DNA of 64,000 bases from Impatiens glandulifera. Taxonomy: Eukaryota > Streptophyta > Magnoliopsida > Ericales > Balsaminaceae. The notes beneath the pieces were generated by a model. It was not told the DNA's origin and made no database searches. It saw only the letters and a program-made list of their open reading frames with translations. A program made the translations under genes and the position numbers. The number at the start of each line of letters is the position of its first letter. The stretch's first letter is position 1. Below, in pieces: positions 20,691 to 31,869 of the stretch. The stretch covers positions 35,003,382 to 35,067,381 of the forward strand of contig NC_061863.1 in assembly GCF_907164915.1 (NCBI RefSeq), written 5' to 3'.

Positions 20691-23013
20691 TGTATTTAGC
20701 ATATTGTATTATTTTATACTAAGTTATATTTTTTTAACAAGTAAAAGTTATCTCAGTAAATTAAAAATTATTTTGAGACATACTTTTTCATTTTTGAATA
20801 TTCTTAGAATGTCGGAGATTTTTACTTAGAATAAAAGTTTTTTGTTTAAAAAAAATATTTTATCGTATTTGACAATAAGATGAGTTTTCTTAATGTATTT
20901 TGAGATATTTCTTGTATTTTATTTAAAATTGTATTATTTTTTATTTATTTCATTTAGTTTAATTTAAACTAAGATTAAGTTTGTAATATAAAAGTTATTT
21001 AAACCGGATATGAATTATCGCAAACCTTATTCGAATATTATTTAAAATATTGTATTATTTTACGTTAGGTTATATTTTTTTTAATAAATAAAAGTTATCT
21101 CAACATATTATAATTTATTTTGAGACGTACTTTTTTATTTTGTAATATTCTTAGAATGTTGGAAATTTATATCTAAAATAAGAGTTTTTTCGTTTAAAAA
21201 AATTATATTATTGTATTTGACAATAAGATGAGTTTTCTTAATGTATTTTGAGATATTTAGTGTATTTAATTTAAAATTTTATTATTTTTTATTTTATTTT
21301 AATCTAAACTAAGATTAGGTTTTGTAATACAAAAGTTATCTCAACCAGATATGAATTATTACAAACCTTATTCGAACATTATTTAAAATATTTTATTATT
21401 TTATGTTAGGTTATATTTTTTAATAAGTAAAAGTTATATCAACATATTATAAATTATTTTGAGAAATACTTTTTATTTTGGAATAATCTTAGAATGTCGA
21501 AATTTTTTGTTTAAAATAAGAGTTTTTTTGGTTTAATAAAATTATTTTATTTTATTATAAAATACGATGTGTTTTCTTGATTATTTTAGGATATTTCGTG
21601 TGATTATATTTCAAATTGAATTTATTTTATTTTATTATTTTAATCTAAATAAAGATTAGTTTTTTTATATAAAACTTATAACAACTGAATATAAATTATC
21701 GCAAACCTTATTCGAATATTGTTTACCATATTGTATTGTTTTATGTTAAGTTGTTTTTGTTTTTAATAAGTAAAATAATCTTAACAAATTATAAATTATT
21801 TTGAGACATACTTTTTTTGTGTTGGAATATTTATAGAATATCGGGTATTTTAATTTAAAATAAGAGTTTTTTTGTTTAAAAAATTATTTATCGTATTTAA
21901 AAAAACGATGAATTTTCTTAATTATTTTGAGATATTTCATGTAATTTTATGTCAAATTGTATTTTTTTTTTCATTTTTTTAATTTAAACTAATTTTTGTT
22001 TTTTAATTTTATTCGAATAATATTTACGATATTTTATTATTTTATGTTATGTTGTATTTCGTTTTTAATAATTAAAAGTCATCTCAATACATTTAAATCA
22101 TGTGTTGATGAGATTTTTTATTTTCGGATATTCTAAGAAAAAGAAATATTTTAATTTAAATAAGAGTTTTTTGGGTTAAAATAATAATCTTATCGTATTT
22201 GAAATTACACAGATATTTCTTAGTCAATTTTAGAATATTATGAATTATTTGATTTTAAATTACATAAATTTTTATTTATTTCAATTAATTTAATCTAATC
22301 TAAGAATAGTACTGTAATATAAAAGTTATCTCAACCAAATATAAATTATCACAAACCTTATTCGAATATTATTTACCATATTGTATTATTCTATTCTATG
22401 TTATATTTTTTTAATAAATAAAAATAATCTCAGTACATTATAAATTATTTTGAGACGTACTTTTTCATTTTCGAATATTCTTAGAATGTCGTAGATTTTT
22501 ACTTCAAATAAGAGTTTTTTGTTTAAAAAATTATCTTATCGTATTTGACAATAAGATGAGTTTTGTTAATGTATTTTGAGATATTTCGTGTGTTTTATTT
22601 CAAATTTTATTATTTTTATTTATTTCTTTAAGTTTAATCTAAACTAAGATTAGGTTTGTAATATAAAAGTTATCTAAACCAGATATGAATTATCGCAAAG
22701 TTTATTCTAATATTATTTAGAATATTGTATTATTTTATGTTAGGTTATATTTTTAAATAAGTAAAAGTTATCTCAACATATTATAAATTAATTTAAGACG
22801 TAATTTTTCATTTTAAAATATTCTTAGAATGTTGGAAATTTTTATTTAAAATAAGAGTGTTTTTGTTTCAAAATATTATTTATCGTATTTGACAGTAAGA
22901 TGAATTTCTTAATGTATTTTAAGACATTTCTTGTATTTAATTTCAAATTGCATTAATTTTTATTTATTTCAATTAATTTAATCTAATCTAAGAATAGTTT
23001 TTAATATAAAAGT
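20691..23013. repeat. Satellite array, about 345-bp monomers
   Basis: Roughly seven consecutive monomers. The landmark cttagaatgtcgg recurs near 20806, 21150, 21490, 21837, (variant) 22130, 22485 and 22830. Several monomer classes are mixed: one with gtatttgacaataagatgag, one with tattttaaaatacgatg, and one with attctaagaaaaagaa plus gatattatgaattatttgat. The array continues in phase beyond element 3 at 33840, so element 3 is inserted in it. Confidence 0.88.
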
Positions 23014-23068
23014 TGTTGGGTCAAATTATTTTGACAAAGTGTCAAAGTAGTTTGACTATTTGAATTTT

Positions 23069-23629
23069 ATTTTGGGAAAAACGACTTAGCGTCATTTCAT
23101 TAAAAATCCCCCAAAACGGGAAAAAAACGACGAGTTTAAGAGATCATTCTAGACTGGCCTAAAATGATTTTGAAGTCGTAACATTCTGAATAAAAGCTAA
23201 AAAGCTAAAAACGTAAATGAATTATCTGTTTACAATGCTTTCAATTCTAGTGAGTTTAAAAAACGGTAAATTCCAGTTCCTGCAGATATTTCAGTTCTGC
23301 TCCGTGCTTGGAATTCTTCTCCACTTTCCCGCGAGGGCACTGCAATCTGATACAATATCTTTCCATAACTCGTCAATGTTCCTGCGGGTTCTGTCATATA
23401 CCCTTGCATTCCGTTCTTGACAAATGTTATACACCACTACTCCAAAGCCGCACTTGAACACGCTTGTTGCAAATCTATTTCCGTTGACTTTGAGTAGTGC
23501 TGCTTCTCTGATTTCATTCCATTCGCTCAGGAAACTGATCAGCTCAAGATTTTTTAGAATCTGTCCCAAAGCTCCTAAGCAATACAGCAACTCCCGAATA
23601 GATGATCTATGGTTTCTTCATTTCCTATG
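23069..23629 (-). mobile_element. 5'-truncated LINE inserted in an LTR
   Basis: A 561-bp LINE 3' fragment on the minus strand. It is flanked by a 15-bp target duplication, gactattTgaatttt at 23054-23068 and gactattGgaatttt at 23630-23644 (one mismatch), and absent from the 3' LTR of the same element. It has the 3' end type of the other LINEs (tttgggaaaaacgac...tttcattaaaa on the plus strand). It inserted after element 3 did. Confidence 0.9.
23291..23590 (-). pseudogene. LINE ORF2 C-terminal fragment
   Basis: A 99-codon open frame (WNEIREAALLKVNGNRFATS, FKCGFGVVVYNICQERNARV) similar to the ORF2 C-terminus of the large LINE (FYANVFKWFFGALVYNT). It lies after the zf-RVT region and has no EN or RT left. 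Truncated by incomplete reverse transcription. Confidence 0.75.
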
Positions 23630-23773
23630 GACTATTGGAATTTTGATGATGAATGTATATAAAACTCAATCTATGTCGTCTATTTGTTTTTAGTGCAGGT
23701 GTATCGAAAATGGGTTTTATTAGACTTAGTCTTAATGAGGTTCGTTAGACTAATTAGGCATTATATGCATTGA

Positions 23774-24800
23774 ATGACGTGTAGTCTAACACACGTAGTT
23801 AGACGTGCAGTCTAACACACGGAGTTAGACGTGCAGTCTAACACACGTAGTTAGACATGCGGTCTAACACATAGAGTTAGACATGTAGTCTAACACATAA
23901 AGTTAGATGTGCAGTCTAACAGACGTAGTTGGATGTGTAGTCTAACAGACGTAGTTAGATGTGTAGTCTAACACACGGAGTTAGACGTGTAGTCTAACAG
24001 ACGTAGTTAGACGTACTGTCTAACACACGGAGTTTGACGTGCAGTTTAACACACGGAGTTAGATGTGCAGTGTAAAAGACGTAGTTAGACGTGTAGTCTA
24101 ACACACGGAATTAGACGTGTAGTCTAACACAAATAGTTAGACATGCAGTCTAACACACGGAGTTAGATGTGCAGTCTAACAGACGTACTTAGACGTGCAA
24201 TCTAACACACGGAGTTAAACGTGCAGTCTAACACACGGAGTTAAATGTGCAATCTAACACATATAGTTAGACGTGCAGTCTAACAAACGTAGTTAAACGT
24301 GCACTCTAATACACGGATTTAGACGTGCAGTCTTACAGACGTAGTTAGACGTGCAGTCTAATACACGGAGTTAGACTTGCAGTCTAACATACGGAGTTAG
24401 ATGTGCAGTATAACACACGGAGTTAGACGTACAGTCTAACAAACGTAGTTAGACTTGCAGTCTAACACACGGAGTTAGACGTGCAGTCTAACTAGTGAGA
24501 GTTAGACATGCAGTCTCACTAGTGAGAGTTAGACGTGCAGTCTAACTAGTGAGAGTTAGACGTGCAGTCTAACTAGTGAGAGTTAGTCGTGTAGTCTAAC
24601 TCCTTTAGATTAGTCTGAAGGGATGTATAGTTAGATGTACAGTCTAACTCCTTCAGATTAGTCTGAAGGGATGTGGTATTCGACGTGTTGTCTAATCCCA
24701 TTAGACTAGGTGGTCTAATGGATGCTACTATTAGACGGGGGCATCTAATTTCATTAGAGAGGTCGTCTAAGTGAAATACGTCTAATGCTATGCTTAAGCA
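23774..24800. repeat. Palindromic tandem array in LTR (26-bp unit)
   Basis: Around thirty units of GTTAGACGTGCAGTCTAAC plus acacgga (26 bp), with alternation to spacers agacgta. From about 24485 the spacer changes to tagtgaga, and from about 24600 to longer inverted pairs (tccttcagattagtctgaaggga, cattagac/gtctaatg). Each unit is an inverted repeat with 7-base arms GTTAGAC/GTCTAAC. The arms stay complementary while spacers vary. Confidence 0.9.
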
Positions 24801-25632
24801 GTTGCTTGAAGCTAGCACCCGTATACCCACGATCAACTAGTTGTACGCTACTCCTGCTCCACTTTCCAGTGAAGATTAGTACGATAGCTAGTTGCAACCA
24901 ATTAATTAATGCCACCTAACCAAATATTCTTCCCACTATTCGTTTTTGCAGGAATATCCTTAGAGAATATTTGGCGCACTACCAAATTGGTACGGCCACG
25001 ATCCTAGTGCTTAGAGTCTGTTGTGTACTATGGAGGCGTTCTAATGGAAGCTCGCCACATGTCATTATGAAAGATTCGACCATTGGTACCTGCTCCTTAT
25101 TTAAAGATTCTGAAGGACAACAAAAGAACCACTAGAGCCAGAAAGTAGAGAATTTGTTGAACACTGCTAAACTAATAGAGTATTCAATTTACGAGCTACT
25201 TTCTTGTTTTTACTGAGTGTTCAATCAAGAGAGAGTTAGAATCAAAGAATTGTTATAGCTGAGTGATATTCTTCATACTGTAAGTTGAACAGAGTCTGTT
25301 CTATTCAACAGTAAGCTATTTGTGCTACTGTATTTGATTCGAAAGTATAGTAAATCCTTCTAGTGGTTGGAAGAAGGGGTGACGTAGGAGAGTTAGCTCC
25401 GAACATCCATAAACAAATTGTTGTGTCTTTTCATTATGTCATCTTTTCATTCTTGGTTCTTAGCTTCAAACCCAAGAAAACATTTCTACACTTGAATCGT
25501 TGAAGAATTCGTAAGGGTTTGTGCATAATAGAAAGTGATTTAAATCCTTAACAGGATTTCTATCAAATCGTTTATCCTAAGCCGTCATCAATAGCCAGAC
25601 CCCAATCTCTATTGATTACGTCGATCTTATCA

Positions 25633-25647
25633 ATTGGTATCAGAGTT
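25633..25647 (+). other. Primer binding site, element 3
   Basis: ATTGGTATCAGAGTT follows the 5' LTR directly. It is nearly identical to the initiator-Met-tRNA site. Confidence 0.85.
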
Positions 25648-25680
25648 TTGTTTCCTATTCTCAAGCTTCAAGAACCTGAA

Positions 25681-26730
25681 TCATTTCTATCATCAACGAG
25701 ATCCCTATTCTGTCAAGAGACAATTGTGACTGGATGATGAGAATGCATGATCACTTGGCAGCTCTTGATTGTGATATGTGGAGCGTCATTACTGATGGCC
25801 CCATAAAGATTTCGAAGTCAAGATGTGAGTGGACTACTGAAGATAAGATGACCAACAACCTGGATAATGTGGCCAGAAATATTCTGTATCAAATGATTAA
25901 CATGAACATATTCTACGAAATCAAGTCATGTTCCTCTGCTAAAGAAAAATGGGAGAAGCTGACTTAGATTTATGGTAGAAACGCTCAAGAAAAGAAGAAT
26001 CAGAAAGACCATAAAATTTTCATATGTGTTGAAAACAAATTTTAAATGGGCCGACAGCGATTTAGAAGAGTCTCCTACTGAAAAAGAGACTGAAGTTGTA
26101 ACATGCTTGATGGCAGACAATCAATCCAAGGTAAATGATGTTTTTACACCAGAATTTACCAACAAAGAGTTAACTACTACACTCAATAAAATGGACATTG
26201 AGTACAAGAAGTTATCAGACTCATTTTATGAGATGAAAGTAAAATATGAAGCCAATGTTTCTTTTTCTCATAAAACCTCTGAAACAAATGCTTTTGAAAA
26301 GAAAGAAGTAGAGATTTCATCTGAGAATGAAATGTTCAAAGAACAGATTCAAAATTTTGCTTCTGAAAAGAAAAGGCTAAACTATGTATTTATTGCATGG
26401 ACAAGGTCTGGAGAAGCTGTCAAATATCAGATCAGCATGTTAAAACCTGCTGGATCTAGATCCGGTCTAGGATTTGATGGCGATGACCCAAACCAGTTGT
26501 ACAAAAATTCAAACTCATCGAATAACAAGCTTAAGCTAATAATCTTTGTTAAAGAGAGTTTAACTGATATTGAATCTGATCTTATTCATGAAGAAGTAGC
26601 TTTTAAAAATGAAATAACTTATGTCCCGTTGACTATAAGCTGGCTGAAAAATAAGTTAGAAGCAGCCAGTAGGTCTGGAAACCTAAAACCTGACTCAAAG
26701 TCAAGGAGTTTTAAAAGAAAATCATCTTAA
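25681..26730 (+). pseudogene. gag relic of element 3, without zinc knuckle
   Basis: The N-terminal region is LSRDNCDWMMRMHDHLAALD; the continuing frame 25734-25967 ends in a stop after EKWEKLT. After IYGRNAQ the sequence jumps to KWADSDLEES, the same junction as element 1, so most of UBN2 and the CCHC knuckle are missing. A 252-codon open frame (25972-26730) then covers the acidic and coiled-coil-like spacer (ELTTTLNKMDIEYKKLSDSF, EISSENEMFKEQIQNF), AWTRSGEAVKYQISMLKPAG and a basic end. It could express a spacer protein but not a normal nucleocapsid. Confidence 0.82.
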
Positions 26731-26916
26731 AAAGCTAAGGGATCAGTAGCTAGTAGGAAGGCGTCTGCTATGTCAAAATCATACGCATTAATCACCAAAT
26801 AAAACGGGAAATCCATTAGAATAACCAAAATATAGATTCCTAAGGGACTGATTGATCGAGGACCCAATTGAATGTGGGTACTAAAAGATTTTAAATATTG
26901 TTTTGTGTAGGTACAA

Positions 26917-28908
26917 GTGAATGATGGTCTCGAAGAATCTGTGTGGTATCTAGATAGTGGTTGTTCTAGGCATATGACAGGAAACAGACGACTTCTCACC
27001 GATATAGCAGATTGTTCTAGACCTAAGATCACTTTTGGTGATAACAAGAAGGGTAAGACAATGGGTAACGATAATATTATCCATGGTAATCTAACCATTA
27101 ATGATGTGTTACTTGTGGACAACTTGTGCTATAACCTGATTAGTATCAGTCAACTATGTGATAATGGCTTATTAGTTGATTTTCAAACTCATGCATGCTT
27201 AGTTAAGGATCAATATGGTAACACTCTATTAACTGGTAGTAGAGTAAGAAATTCATATAAAATGAATTGGCAAAAAGAATCTTCTGATCCTATGTGCATG
27301 ATTGTCAAGAATGACCAGAAATGGTTATGGTATAAAAGGTTGAACCATTTAAATTTCAAAACCATTAACAACATTTGTTCTATCATTTATTCAAACAATT
27401 TATTTATTGGTTTATCTAAACTTCAGTTTTCAAAGGACAAGGTATGCACTACTTGCCAGTTAGGCAAACAGGGCAGATCATCGTTCAAAAGTAAAGGGAA
27501 ATCTCAATTCAGCCGTTGCTTAAAACTGTTACATATGAATCTGTTTGGTCCAATTCCTGTAAAGAGCCTAGAAGGAATGAGATTTTCCCTAATTGTAATT
27601 GATGATTTTTTGCGATTTACATGGGTAGCATTTTTGCCATCAAAGGATAAAACTGCTGAAAATTTGATTAGAATATTTAAAAGAATTCAGAATAAAAAAT
27701 CTTTGTATATTGCATGCATTAGAAGTGACTAGGGAACTGTGTTCACTAACAGATACCTATCATCGTATCTCGAGGAGTCTGGGATTAGGCATGAGTTGAC
27801 TAGTGCCAGAACTCCACAACAGAATGACATTAATGAGAGAAGAGTGAGAAGTCTAAAGGAAGCATCAAGATCTATGCTGTCTAAATCAGACATACCTCAG
27901 AGGTTCTGGGAAGAATCCATAAACACTACTTGTTACACACAAAATCGGTCAATAATTAACAAACGTTTTGATAAAACTCCGTATGAACTGTATTACGGGA
28001 GAATTCCTAGAGTTTCTTACTTTAAAGTATTCGGGTGTAAATGTTTTATTCATAACAATGGAAAGGTTTATTTGATCGCTTTTGATGCTAAAGCAGATGA
28101 GGGATTCATGTTGGGATATTCCTTAGTAAGCAAGGCTTACAGAGTATACAACAACAGAATACAAACCGTTGAGGAATCCCTCCATGTAGTCTTTGATGAA
28201 CCTGTTGAGAGCAAATCCATCAATCCCATTGACCTTGCTGACAGATTAGAAGCGACAAGTCTTGAGTCTGTAAATGAGGAAGAAGCTCTGGATAAACGGA
28301 TTTCGTTGTCTAACCCTGTGGTTGATCAGGTTGATATTCAACCAGACGTACAAACTCCTGTTCAACAAACTGTTGATAGTTCAGACGTCGCGGAGTCACC
28401 CGTTCATATGACCAATCCCTTTGGATCCAACTTCAGATGGAACAAAAATCATCCACCTGAAATTATCATCGGAAACCCTTTCTCTCCTCGAAGGACAATA
28501 CGTCAATTGATGGATGAAATGGACAATTCTGCCTTTATTTCTCAGATTGAACCCAAGAAAATTGGTGAAGCAGTAGTTGATCCTTATTGGATAAATGCTA
28601 TGCAGGAGGAGTTAAACCAATTTGTGAGAAATAAAGTGTGGCATCTAACTCCTAGACCGACTGACCAGTCAGTCATAGGACCAAGATGGGTCTTTAGAAA
28701 TAAGCTTAGTGAAGATGGCTTAGCTATTAGAAACAAAGTCCGTTTTGTTGCTCAAGGATACAAACAAGAGGAACGTATCGACTTTGATGAGTCTTTTGCA
28801 CCTGTAGCAAGACTTGAGGCAATTAGAATCTTCCTGGCATATGCATCATTTAAGAACTTCAAAGTTTTTCAAATGGATGTAAAGAGTGCATTTTTAAATG
28901 GTAATTAA
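26917..28908 (+). pseudogene. pol of element 3: protease, integrase and RT N-terminus (one stop, frameshifted end)
   Basis: The longest surviving pol stretch with elements 1 and 3 compared. Protease DSG is intact at 26953-26961 (WYLDSGCSRHMTG). GAG-pre-integrase: WLWYKRLNHLNFKT, CTTCQLGKQG. The integrase first Asp is Asn (LLHMNLFGP), followed by IDDFLRFTWVAF; the frame is cut by a TAG at 27730-27732 right after IRSD, and resumes at 27739 with [20 protein letters not shown] (Glu present). The linker and RT N-terminus follow ([51 protein letters not shown]), ending at the stop 28906-28908 through a one-base shift. Confidence 0.88.
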
Positions 28909-30072
28909 ATGAAGATGTCTATGTTGAGCAACCCCCTGGTTTTGTAGATCAAACGTCATCAAATCATGTTTATAAACATACAATGTCCTGTATGGTCTAA
29001 AACAAGCTCCTAGAGCTTGGTATGAAATCTTAACTGAATTTCTATTTAATCATGATTTTGTTATTGGAACTGTTGATAAAACATTGTTTAGACTCACTAA
29101 AGATTCTCACATCCTTCTTGTTCAAATATATGTTGATGATATTATATTTGGCTCAATTAATCCTAAATTGTGTGAGAAATTTGCTAAGCTGATGCAGGAC
29201 GGATTTGAAATGAGTATGATGGGAGAATTAACCTTCTTCCTTGGGCTTCAAGTCCGTCAGCTGGACAAAGGAACCTTCATCAATCAGGCCAAGTATACCA
29301 AAGAACTGCTAAAGAAGTTTGGAATGGAGAACTACTTTGCCGCAGCCACTCCAATGAGTTCCTCTAGTAAATTGGATAAAGATGAAGGTGGTGAAAGTGT
29401 GGATGTCACAGCCTATAGAGCACTAATCGGATCTTTGCTCTATGTGACTTCTAGTAGACCATATATCCAATTTGCTGTTGGTGTCTGTGGAAGATTTCAG
29501 GCTAATCCTAAACTCTCTCATTTTATTGCTGTTAAACGCATTCTTAAATATTTAAAGGGAACTCAAAATGTGGTACTGTGATATCCGAAGGATTCTAGTT
29601 TCAATTTGACCAGTTTCTCAAATGCATATTATGCAGGGTGCAAAATTGATAGAAAGAGCACAAGTGGAATTTGTCAGTTCCTTGGAGATCGTCTTATCTC
29701 ATGGTTTAGCAAGAAGCAGACGTCGGTTGTTACGTCTACAGCTGAAGTAGAGTACCTCACTGCTGGCAGTTGTGGCTCTCAATTTTTGTGGGTTCAACAA
29801 TAGCTTAGGGACTATGGGATTGAAGCTGAAGAATCTCTAATTTTCTACGACAACACTAGTACCATCGCAATCACCTATAATCCAGTTCTGCATTCTCAGA
29901 CAAATTATATCGAAATTAGGAATCACTTTATCCGAGAACACGTCAATCAGAGCAGATTCGTCTTAAATATATTTCTACAGATCAACAAACGACATATATC
30001 TTCACGAAGCCTCTACCCGTAGCTAAGTTTTCTCATTTTAGAAACATATTATGTCTTATTGATCTTGATTGA
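28909..30072 (+). pseudogene. pol of element 3: RT C-terminus and RNase H
   Basis: Continues pol in another frame: QPPGF, GLKQAPRAWYEILTEFL, then an intact catalytic YVDD at 29129-29140 (LLVQIYVDDIIFGS). [48 protein letters not shown] and [13 protein letters not shown] follow to a TGA at 29579-29581. RNase H (YYAGCKIDRKSTSGICQF, STAEVEYLTAGS) runs to a stop at about 29803, with decayed remnants to about 30072. Confidence 0.87.
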
Positions 30073-30712
30073 TGTTGTTATGTGCATGAATTAAGGGGGA
30101 ACATGTTGTTCAAAGTGTAAATGAACAGACAAGAAGACAGAGGTCTTAATATGTCCAACAAACTAGAAGCTTAAGAAGCATAACTACTTAGACGTACGTC
30201 TACTCTAATAGTTTTATCTTTTTTCGGGAAATTATGGCTTGGTTTATAACCTATGCGGTTAGACGTACACGTCTAATAGCCAAGTGAAAGCTCACGTCTA
30301 AACAGACACACGTGAAGCACTTGTTGTTTATGCACAAGTAGACGCGTAGTCTAATAGACATATTTTCCAAGTATAAGTGAAAAATGTGAAAAGTAGAATA
30401 AACGTCTAATTACGTGTGTACTTAAACTTTTAATTTTCTGACTATTTGGACAGCTGTCATCTGCATATGAATTTGTCCATGTACCTTTTTCCCGTCTAAA
30501 ATGAACCAGTCACTTCTCAAATAAATTGAAGACAGGTGTCTCTCAATTTGTCAAGAGTGATTGACATTTCTGATATTATTTCCATTTATACATCTAATAT
30601 TATCTGCATGCTTTCATGATTAACATAAACAGTTGTGTTCCTAGGTAATAGGTCTATGACTCTTTGATGGTTGGTATAATCATCCGATATTGACTAAACG
30701 TTAGGTTCTTGA
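30073..30712 (+). other. Spacer between pol and aORF, element 3
   Basis: Non-coding. 30180-30420 has scattered ttagacg/cgtctaa sites like those in the LTR arrays. The equivalent spacer in element 1 (6190-6927) has the same layout and the same phrase ggggaacatgttgtt near its start. Confidence 0.6.
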
Positions 30713-30720
30713 TATTTAAT
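30713..30720 (+). promoter_or_regulatory. TATA-like element before element 3 aORF
   Basis: TATTTAAT, 80 bp before the aORF ATG at 30793, followed by a ctctctctttct leader. Weaker than in element 1. Activity is inferred from recurrence at all six aORFs. Confidence 0.4.
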
Positions 30721-30792
30721 GAAGGGTATTACTCAAATGGTTGAGTACTCCCAAATCTGTATCTCTCTCTTTCTAGAATTTGAATCGCCAAA

Positions 30793-31440
30793 ATGACTTC
30801 ATTCTCTCCAAAATCTCTACAAGTAGATTTCCAGTCTGTGTATTCTACACCAATCCGTGGAATAGTTCAAATGTTTGAATCATTAGAAGTCTCTGGGTTA
30901 AAGAAGTTTCTTCGCCCCCATTGTATTTATCATGAACAGATCATTCGTGAGTTCTTTGAAACTTCCAAGTTTTATAACGACTAATATATCTGCGGGATTG
31001 TTCTCGGTAAAATGATTTATTTTGATGAAGATACATTCGGCATGTTCTTCCTTCTCCCAACCGTAGGAATCCATGAATTTCCTCCTTCTTCTCCTAAGAT
31101 TCTGTCGGAGATGATGGAATTCTTCTCAGACGCAACTCTTCTAGTGAAGAATCATGGGAAGAGAAACTTCCTGAAAGTTGAATTTACCTTACTTAGTGAC
31201 ATCATCTCCAAATCACTCCTTGCAAAAGATTCCTCTTACACGTACTATTCAAATGTCTTTGAGATAATGGTGGCCATCATAAGGGGTGTTGCCATTAACT
31301 AGAAGAAGGTCCTCTTTGAGAACCTTGTCAGAATGCTCTATGTCCGGAAGACGATCTTCGGTTTTGACGCTCCTTTTAAAGCATTTTTTGTTGTCTTCTC
31401 GATGAATTTGATCACGGGTATCATTCATCCTCCAAAACCC
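30793..31440 (+). pseudogene. Accessory ORF (aORF) relic, element 3
   Basis: ATG at 30793: MTSFSPKSLQVDFQSVYS, QMFESLEVSGLKKFL, REFFETSKFY, then TAA at 30982-30984. The same frame resumes (VLGKMIYFDEDTFGMFFLLP, TVGIHEFPPSS, VEFTLLSDIISKSLLAK, FEIMVAIIRGVAIN) to TAG at 31300-31302 where a Trp is expected in the NW motif, then KKVLFENLVRMLY and a final HPPKP near 31440. Motif order is the same as in element 1. Unknown function, perhaps PF20167-like. Two stops only within about 215 codons. Confidence 0.7.
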
Positions 31441-31855
31441 TAAACAGATAGAAGGTTGTTGATTATTTTCTTAGGGTGAAAAAGGCTTAAATCAAAGAAA
31501 AGGGACAGAGGTGTCTACAACTCTGCTCTAACTGTAATCATAGAGACTTCTTAGGTTGTAGATTCTTCTTTCCTAATGATGTTAAAAAGAGGGAAGAGAG
31601 AAAGAGAGAAAGGAGGAGGATAGAAATTATTTCGTTTTTGTTGGTTTTGAAAAAATGTTTTGTATTCCTCTTGAAAAACACTCCTTATCTTGTCTTTGTC
31701 TGATATTTTTATCTGATAATGGTATTATTTATGAATTTGTTTCTGAATATTAACTTTGGAAAAAGGTGGTGTAAGATGGATGAACAAGTTTGACTCTGCA
31801 TTTTATGTTATGGGTGTTTAATCTGTTACTTATACAATGTTTTAACATCATCATC
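31441..31855 (+). other. 3' untranslated region, element 3
   Basis: Decayed lysine/arginine-rich remnant, then T-rich non-coding sequence with no frame. It ends in the shared phrase ttttaacatcatcatcaaaaa before the purine tract. Confidence 0.5.
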
Positions 31856-31869
31856 AAAAATGGGGAAAT
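31856..31869 (+). other. Polypurine tract, element 3
   Basis: aaaaatggggaaat immediately before TGTTGGG of the 3' LTR, as in element 1. Confidence 0.8.

Larger units (their letters stand above)
23014..25632 (+). repeat. 5' LTR of copia element 3, interrupted by a LINE
   Basis: TGTTGGGTC...CTTATCA. Without the LINE (23069-23629) and its 15-bp duplication it is about 2.04 kb. It holds the palindromic array (23774-24800), a TATA-like cttatttaaag near 25110, the hairpin with arms GTTGAAC/ATTCAAC at 25284-25309 and the GGGTGACGTAGGAGAG block at about 25369-25414. Confidence 0.9.

Noticed and set aside
23774..24600. CRISPR-like appearance of regular 26-bp palindromic repeats
   Set aside because: Units are head-to-tail with only 7-base spacers that are themselves repeated, and they lie inside LTRs of a plant element; no spacers and no cas genes.
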